From contig NC_079879.1 of the NCBI RefSeq assembly GCF_029227915.1, positions 6,510,001 through 6,574,000 on the forward strand: a stretch of 64,000 bases of DNA, read 5' to 3'. The DNA comes from Hydractinia symbiolongicarpus (Eukaryota > Cnidaria > Hydrozoa > Anthoathecata > Hydractiniidae). Below are positions 58,415 through 64,000 of this stretch, piece after piece. Each line of letters opens with the position of its first letter. The first letter of the stretch is position 1. A program made the translations under genes and the position numbers. The notes under the pieces were generated by a model. That model searched no databases. It saw only the letters and a program-made list of their open reading frames with translations, and had not been told where the DNA came from.

Positions 58415-59834
58415 GAACTTCTACATCCAAAACCCTATCAAGAAATTAACTTGATTCTTTTGCGGGAAGTAAGGTATTTGCAACCTTAGCGTACAAGTTT
58501 TTATTATTTTATTTCTTTTTATATCTGTGGAGAATGGAATTTTTTACACTCTTTCCGCTTTAAACATTCTCCTTTTGTATTCTTTCGTAAAATAGGCCAA
58601 TATAATATGGTGATTTTACGGATATTGCTACAGTTACCTCCGGGTAGGTCGAAATCAACTTTCATTATTAAAATTTCGTAAATACTTCCTTATAAAAAAC
58701 TCTGGTTAACTCGAACCTCAAATAAACTCGACTCACTCTGAGGCTAATTTTTTCGGATAACTCGAATTGTTCACTCGAGAAGGAAATCAAGACCTCATGA
58801 ATGTATGACTTTATTTTTTTTTTGTAGTTTTTATTAACTCTTGATGTAACATAGATAGATAATGTTGTCTGCTGTTGTCCAGAAAAATTTAATTTATATG
58901 AGACTTGCATTCCTTTTTCATCGCCAAGATAGCACTTTTTCCCGGTAAGTGTTACCGTACCTCGAAATTGCTTTAATGGAATTATTATCTCATTTTAGTT
59001 ACACATTCAATGTAACGGTAGCTTCGCTTAACTTTAACATTCGTGAAGTCGAACTATTTTCCTCGTTCCTCGAGAATTAAGTTGCCAAGAGTTAACTCCA
59101 TAGTCATTGGTTTGTTCTTATATTTTATGACGGGATTCAGGCTGTTCTTAATTTTCAGTAAAACTACAACTTTTTACAAACTAGGTTCTTAAAAATAATA
59201 ACATGAATATATTAACTTGCTCTGACCTCGAAAAATTAAATCACAACATACCAAATCAAGGACGCGGTTAAGTAATGTGCTGTTTAGGAACAAAAGTTTA
59301 AAGAGTTAAATATTTTCAGCTGATTCAAATATAATAACTGTAATCACGAAGATTCCTCAAACCTTAGCAAGTCCGACGAACCTAAATATATTTGCTACAA
59401 ACCACTTTTGAACTACGACGTCGATCCGGGACTCTATTTACCTCTCGGCTTTAAGAATGGTTTGGAGAGTAAATTCGCAGCAATTGCCAAATTTTCTTGT
59501 CAATATTATAAACTTACACACTTAAAAAAATTAGACCTACTCACAACAAGTGTATCTGTACGTTTAATCAAACTTCATCCAAACCTCGACGCGTTGTTAA
59601 CAAACTTTAATAATTTTACTTCAACTAATTTTCCTGTTTTGTTTTTTGGTGTGTGTGTGGCAACATAATTTCCTAGTTTAAAAAAATGACGCAGTTGAAA
59701 ACAAACAAATCAAGCGAATGCGGAACTTTTAATATCACTATGAAATTAGCCATATTCTTTTGAAAAATACCGATTTCATGGCCACTAGTGTTTTTACACT
59801 AGTTTAGTATCTTGGTATGTGCATTAAATTTATT

Positions 59835-60607
59835 TTCTGGCAGCGACGCGTAAATCTTGGCAGCATTTTCTTACAGGCGACAACGTATATAATATATCAG
59901 GTTTCTTGAGATAACATTTAAACTTCAAAAAAATCACTGAGACTGGCATAAAATATTACCCATTAAATGAAACGGAACAAACAGATGAAAACCGTCTTCG
60001 ACCCAGAGTTTGTTGCCCAATGTAATAGCGCTTACTTCACGGCCAACAAGACCCTGGTAGAGTCCTCCTTCTATGAATGGCGGAAACGATATCTTTTGGT
60101 TGTTTATGTTTTTAACCCTTGAATTTAGAAAGTTTTAGAAACCAAGTTATTTGTTCGCCCGAAACTATATTTTTGGCTTATGATGATGTTAGCAAGATAG
60201 CTTAGCTGCACGTCTTTTCTCACTTACCTAAATTGCCAATCATGTTTTTACAAAGCTTCAAAAAGAACCTTTATTTTTATACAAAATGTCAGCAATGGAA
60301 ATCTGCCAAAATAACATTTTTTATAAAAATATTTAGTTTGGCTCATCGTTTTTTGGTCAATATTTCTGAATATTTTTTATTATCAGGAATGCTTCTATGT
60401 TTCAATGTTTTGTAACGAAACCCGCCATCTTTATAGTAAACATTGCATATGTTATAATGCGTAAATAAATGATCTATGTCGGATGTAGACCAATCGCACT
60501 GCAACTTATTAGCCTATGCCAGGTTTTTTTCGCCGTCAGCCTCTATGTAAAAAGGACAAGAACCTGGGGAGGAGTCAAAAATGCACAACTTTAAAAACCG
60601 AACAAAA
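59835..60607. other. Spacer between the duplication and the importin alpha gene
   Basis: No gene seen. A CTGGCAGC / TTGGCAGC direct repeat occurs at 59837-59863. Confidence 0.45.
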
Positions 60608-60613
60608 TTTATT
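60608..60613 (-). terminator. Poly(A) signal AATAAA, importin alpha
   Basis: TTTATT on the + strand, which is AATAAA in gene orientation, about 80 nt after the stop codon. Confidence 0.55.
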
Positions 60614-60693
60614 CAGAAATATTTTACAATAATGCAGTTAATGAAAAGATACAGATATGAAATATGGTAATGTGCGAAGTAACATCGTTTGTT

Positions 60694-63672
60694 TTATAAG
60701 TTAAATTGCGGGGTAAAATTACCATTACCAGCTGAAAACTGATAAGCGCTTCCCATCACTTGTGGTTCGATTTGTTGATCTTCCTCATCGCTTTCCAATT
60801 CAAAGTAATTGGTGAATATTTCTGTAGCTGACTTGCGGATAGGTTCATTTTCGTGTTTTTGCAAGCTCTCTAAAGGATCTAACCCGTTACACTCCTCGAT
60901 CATGTACGTTACTTTGCTCAATGCATTCATACCATCGTTCGCGAGATCCATTTTTTGTGCATTCTAAAATAATATTTATAGGTTAGTTATAGTCAATTTT
61001 ACAATTAGTTTATAATAACGTAAATATAGATACATATAAGGGAGCGCCATCAGCTCGAAGTTGGGTAGTTTAACTAGAGCTTACCGCTTTCACAAAAATG
61101 TATGAGTTTTACAAGTTGTACTAGTTTTATTCACACTATTTAAACTTTTTACATTCACCAGCTCAGGGTTAACTCGACTGAACTATTTAATATGTACTTT
61201 TCAGGAACGTATAGAAAAACGAAAACTGCTAAGCATAGAATTTTTAAATTTTTCAGAGAAAATTTAGGACTTAAGGACAAAATGTGGACAGACGTTTTAC
61301 AGAGACACTTAATGCCTATTCAATTAAAACCTACCAAAAGTATATTGTTAACAGCATCTAACGCGACCATTGTTGTTTTGCTGTCATGCGTAGCAAGCAT
61401 ACGACACAGAGGACCCAGAACTTGATGATGCAGTAAAGTAACAATTTGGTCCATAGTTCCACCTGAGGTGTAGTTCGTGATCACCCATACAGCTTCCTTT
61501 TGTACTTTAAACTCGCCATTCTCAAGGGCGTTTACAACAGGCTGAAGGAGTTCGCTGTCGATAATAGCCTATGACAAATGTTGCCATATTAAAAATGTTA
61601 TCACATACTTGCAACATAAAATTAGCTCTTTTTAATCTTAAAACTCGAAGTGGATTGATTTAAAATATACGCAATCAACTGTCTAAGAGGCTTCCAGGTG
61701 GGAGGTGGGATTTCACGGTTTTTGAATTAGCAGAGAGACAGTGTTTCGACTCACTTGTATTTGAGCAGCATTTCCAGCTGCCACATTAGACACAGCCCAC
61801 GCAGCTTCTTTTACTATTTGAGATTTCTTATGAAAAAACAATGCCTTCAGTTTCTGCAAAGCACCACTGTCCACTACAATTTGCGTTTGTTCATCTGTTC
61901 CAGTGACGATATTGCCAATTGCACGCAATGCAGGAGTCTAATTAAAATATTTAACATTACACTAGAAGTTTATTTTACAGACATTTGGTATTTTTAGCTG
62001 GGAGACAGTGGCAAAACCTACCACAATTGTAACATGTTCATTAGATAACAATTCCACCAATCGAGGCACGACCCCAGTTTGGATTATAACACTGATTTTC
62101 TCGTTTGGACCATCTGTCAAGTAAGATAAGGCCCAACAAGCATCAGCCACGACATCGTTGTCTGGATAATGGATAAGAGCTGCAAGTGCTGGTAAAGCTT
62201 TTTGAATTGACTCTAACTTTGGAGGTGGATTTTTATTTCTGCAAAGGTTTGATAATGTCCATGTAACGTTGCGAAGAAATAAATGCTAAAAGTCAATGTT
62301 TGCATCATCTTCAGTTAGTTCACTGCTGTTGTACCAACATTTTAATCACTGATTGTAGAAAATTACCACCAAAGCCTATTCCCTAACAAAAACTATTACT
62401 TACTGGGGTGTTCTGTTTAATCAATGCAAGAAGAGGATCAACAACACCTCTGGAGATAACATAATCACGAAAGTCAGGACCGTCACCTAACAAAACAAGA
62501 GCAATCCAATGTTTAAGTTGCTGCTACCCTATTTCATTTAAATGCCCAGGTGCTTGTTAGAGGAAATTCATAAGAAGAAAGTACCTGCAATGTTTCCAAG
62601 AGCCCAAACAGCCTGTTCTTGAACTTGAGCGTGTTGTGATGAAAGAAGCTCAACAAAGCAGTCCACTGCACCTAAAAAGTGATGCATTTAAGCTATGACT
62701 CAGAATCATTTTATTTATTTCTTGAAGATATAAGGAGATGCGAGACTTGAGATCCAAAATCTCTAAACTCTGACAGATGCAAAAAATGATTTCCAATCCC
62801 ACAGATAGAAATCTACATCACAGTTCTACTAAAGGAGTACCTGCTTCTACAACTGTTCTTGTTTGCTCAGAGCTTCCAGAAGCGATATTAGTCACTGCCC
62901 AAGCAGCTTCAAATTGAATAGACGTACTATGAAGTAAATATTTAAAATTATTTTTTAGTGGTTAAATTTACAGTACATAATCACAAAGTCAAACGTGTTA
63001 AATCATCCAACCTTGTTACTCATTGAGACAACACCGTCTACACTAGAATATCATACAAGTTCAGACACATTGAACCTTTTAAAATCAATTTTTTTGTATT
63101 GTATATATTAAAGCGTGTTAGTAGCAACTTTGTTAATACCAAAAAAGTATAGAAATAGTAATAAAATATGCAGCCATAATACGGGCGAATTTTAGTACTA
63201 AAACTTTCATTCAGGTAATTTGTAATAAAACGTTCAGCATACTCTTGTTTATACTGTAGTAATGTAACCAATTTCGGTACCAGGCCAGATCTATAAATTA
63301 AAAAATCAAGTGGTAAGTTACAAGTCTAGAAATTACTGCAGAGGTTGACAAATCGTGTATGCACATTGTGTATTGTCAGTGCATTCCATATAATTGTCAA
63401 ATTATAGTGGCAGTAAAAAACATTTTTAAAAACAAAGTCTGTACAAAGCATGAAGTACATAACTAAAAGTTAAACATGTGACACTCACTTGATAACTTTG
63501 TCAATTGGAGGACTTTCTGCACGAGACAACAATCGTCTAAAAACAAGTTACAAGGTAAAACTTAGTGTATACTTTATTATTTTCTTATTAAGCTGAAAAT
63601 TAAAAAATACCTTGTACTTTGCACAGCATTATATATTTCTTTATCTGCCGCAGGTACACTACTTAACAAAAT
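60694..63672 (-). CDS. KPNA2: Importin subunit alpha (karyopherin alpha, KPNA2-like), ten 3' coding exons; 5' end outside window
   Basis: Exons in gene order: 63672-63611, 63536-63489, 63290-63243, 62926-62841, 62671-62585, 62486-62404, 62285-62022, 61937-61755, 61568-61335 and 60963-60694 (stop included). All junctions are GT-AG (AC/CT on the + strand) and in phase, giving 454 residues. The donor at 63243 was chosen because it restores the family length. Armadillo repeats carry the NLS-binding W...N signatures: [48 protein letters not shown] and WVITNYTSG, with [15 protein letters not shown] between. The C terminus ([18 protein letters not shown], then an acidic [10 protein letters not shown]) is the CAS/exportin-binding tail and is closest to KPNA2. 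The N-terminal importin-beta-binding domain is not in the last 330 bp and must lie beyond 64000. The protein links NLS cargo to importin beta for nuclear import. The KPNA2 subtype is a judgement; importin alpha itself is certain. Confidence 0.95.
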
Positions 63673-63774
63673 CTAAAAAAGCAATTACAAAAATAGTTGT
63701 CAAAGATCATGATTCTGCTGCCAGTTTTGCTAATTGCTTTAATAATGAAAGATTTTTTTATGCATAAAAACTAA

Positions 63775-63910
63775 TGGCATTAAGCATTTTCAATTTAATT
63801 TTCTGAGAAATAATTTTTACAAATTTTGCAAAAATTAATTCATGCAATTTTTTTCCCCTTTTTAAAAAACGATTTGCACTTTTTCTTTCTGCCTGATTTA
63901 CATAACTACA
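63775..63910 (+). repeat. Dispersed GCGAAAATT-type repeat, copy 3 (more decayed)
   Basis: TTTTGCAAAAATTAATTC, a T-run, then AAAAAACGATTTGCAC and CTTTCTGCCTGATTT, in the same order as the copies at 27725 and 37130. It lies within the importin alpha intron that runs off the window. Confidence 0.45.
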
Positions 63911-64000
63911 ACATATAATATATTTTAAATAAAATGCTAACTGAAACAGTCTGATTATGTCTCCTACATGAAAGCCATTAAAAAACAACACATACAAATT

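Larger units (their letters stand above)
56166..59834 (+). repeat. 3669-bp direct tandem duplication, copy 2
   Basis: Starts immediately after copy 1 and ends at 59834, where the following sequence (TTCTGGCAGCG) diverges from the start of the unit. The same internal frameshifts are present in both LINE copies, so the element was already dead when duplicated. Confidence 0.97.

Noticed and set aside
63758-63997. Minus-strand frame upstream of the first visible importin alpha exon as the importin-beta-binding domain
   Set aside because: It lacks the clustered basic pattern of that domain, overlaps a dispersed repeat, and has no donor in phase with the exon starting at 63672.

Overview
This window looks like nuclear DNA of an AT-rich invertebrate metazoan, most plausibly a cnidarian and perhaps a hydrozoan. 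The evidence is spliced genes with GT-AG introns of 0.1-4 kb, animal orthologues (EDRF1, FNTA, a PPP1R3-type PP1 subunit, importin alpha), abundant non-LTR, Copia, SINE, MITE and Helitron-like repeats, and TTAGGG-type telomere-like units. The phylum call is inference from repeat style and protein similarity; no search was run.

Layout. 1-10.6 kb is repeat territory: a broken Copia pol (1-1740), an inverted-repeat element (3302-3665), a 2.1-kb satellite built from 10-bp blocks (4499-6610), diverged TGATGACGTCA-containing repeats and a candidate DNA element with imperfect ends (8412-9935). From 10.67 to 40.14 kb three genes lie head-to-tail on the + strand with under 1 kb between stop and next ATG: EDRF1 (nine coding exons, 1195 codons), a C2H2 zinc-finger gene (eight coding exons, 339 codons) and FNTA (seven coding exons, 318 codons). 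I rebuilt every splice junction in phase. Each of the three has a pyrimidine-rich 3' splice acceptor 14-24 nt before its ATG, as expected for spliced-leader trans-splicing or a short leader intron. Their introns host two SINE copies, a pogo-like MITE, a 1.15-kb inverted-repeat element and a dead LINE.

41.2-45.7 kb holds two intronless + strand genes: an unrecognised 189-residue protein, and a 302-residue glycogen-targeting subunit of protein phosphatase 1 (RVxF motif plus CBM21 domain). Between them are an inverted-repeat element and a perfect 18-bp hairpin.

45.7-60.6 kb appears gene-free. It contains Helitron-like 3' ends, a foldback-like element whose long arms are made of 17-bp subrepeats, and a near-perfect direct tandem duplication of 3669 bp (52497-56165 and 56166-59834), each copy carrying the same dead, 5'-truncated LINE.

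60.7-63.7 kb on the - strand encodes the ten 3' coding exons of an importin alpha (KPNA2-like); its N-terminal importin-beta-binding exon(s) lie beyond the right edge.

The host genes do not form one obvious pathway. FNTA is the shared alpha subunit of farnesyl- and geranylgeranyltransferase I, importin alpha is a nuclear import adaptor, EDRF1 is a TPR-like nuclear regulator, and the PP1 subunit directs glycogen metabolism. The points most worth a second look are the helically phased decamer satellite, the compact gene trio with acceptor-before-ATG architecture, the recent tandem duplication, the Helitron termini, the foldback element, and an exact PP1-docking motif (KSVHF) shared by EDRF1 and the PPP1R3-type protein.
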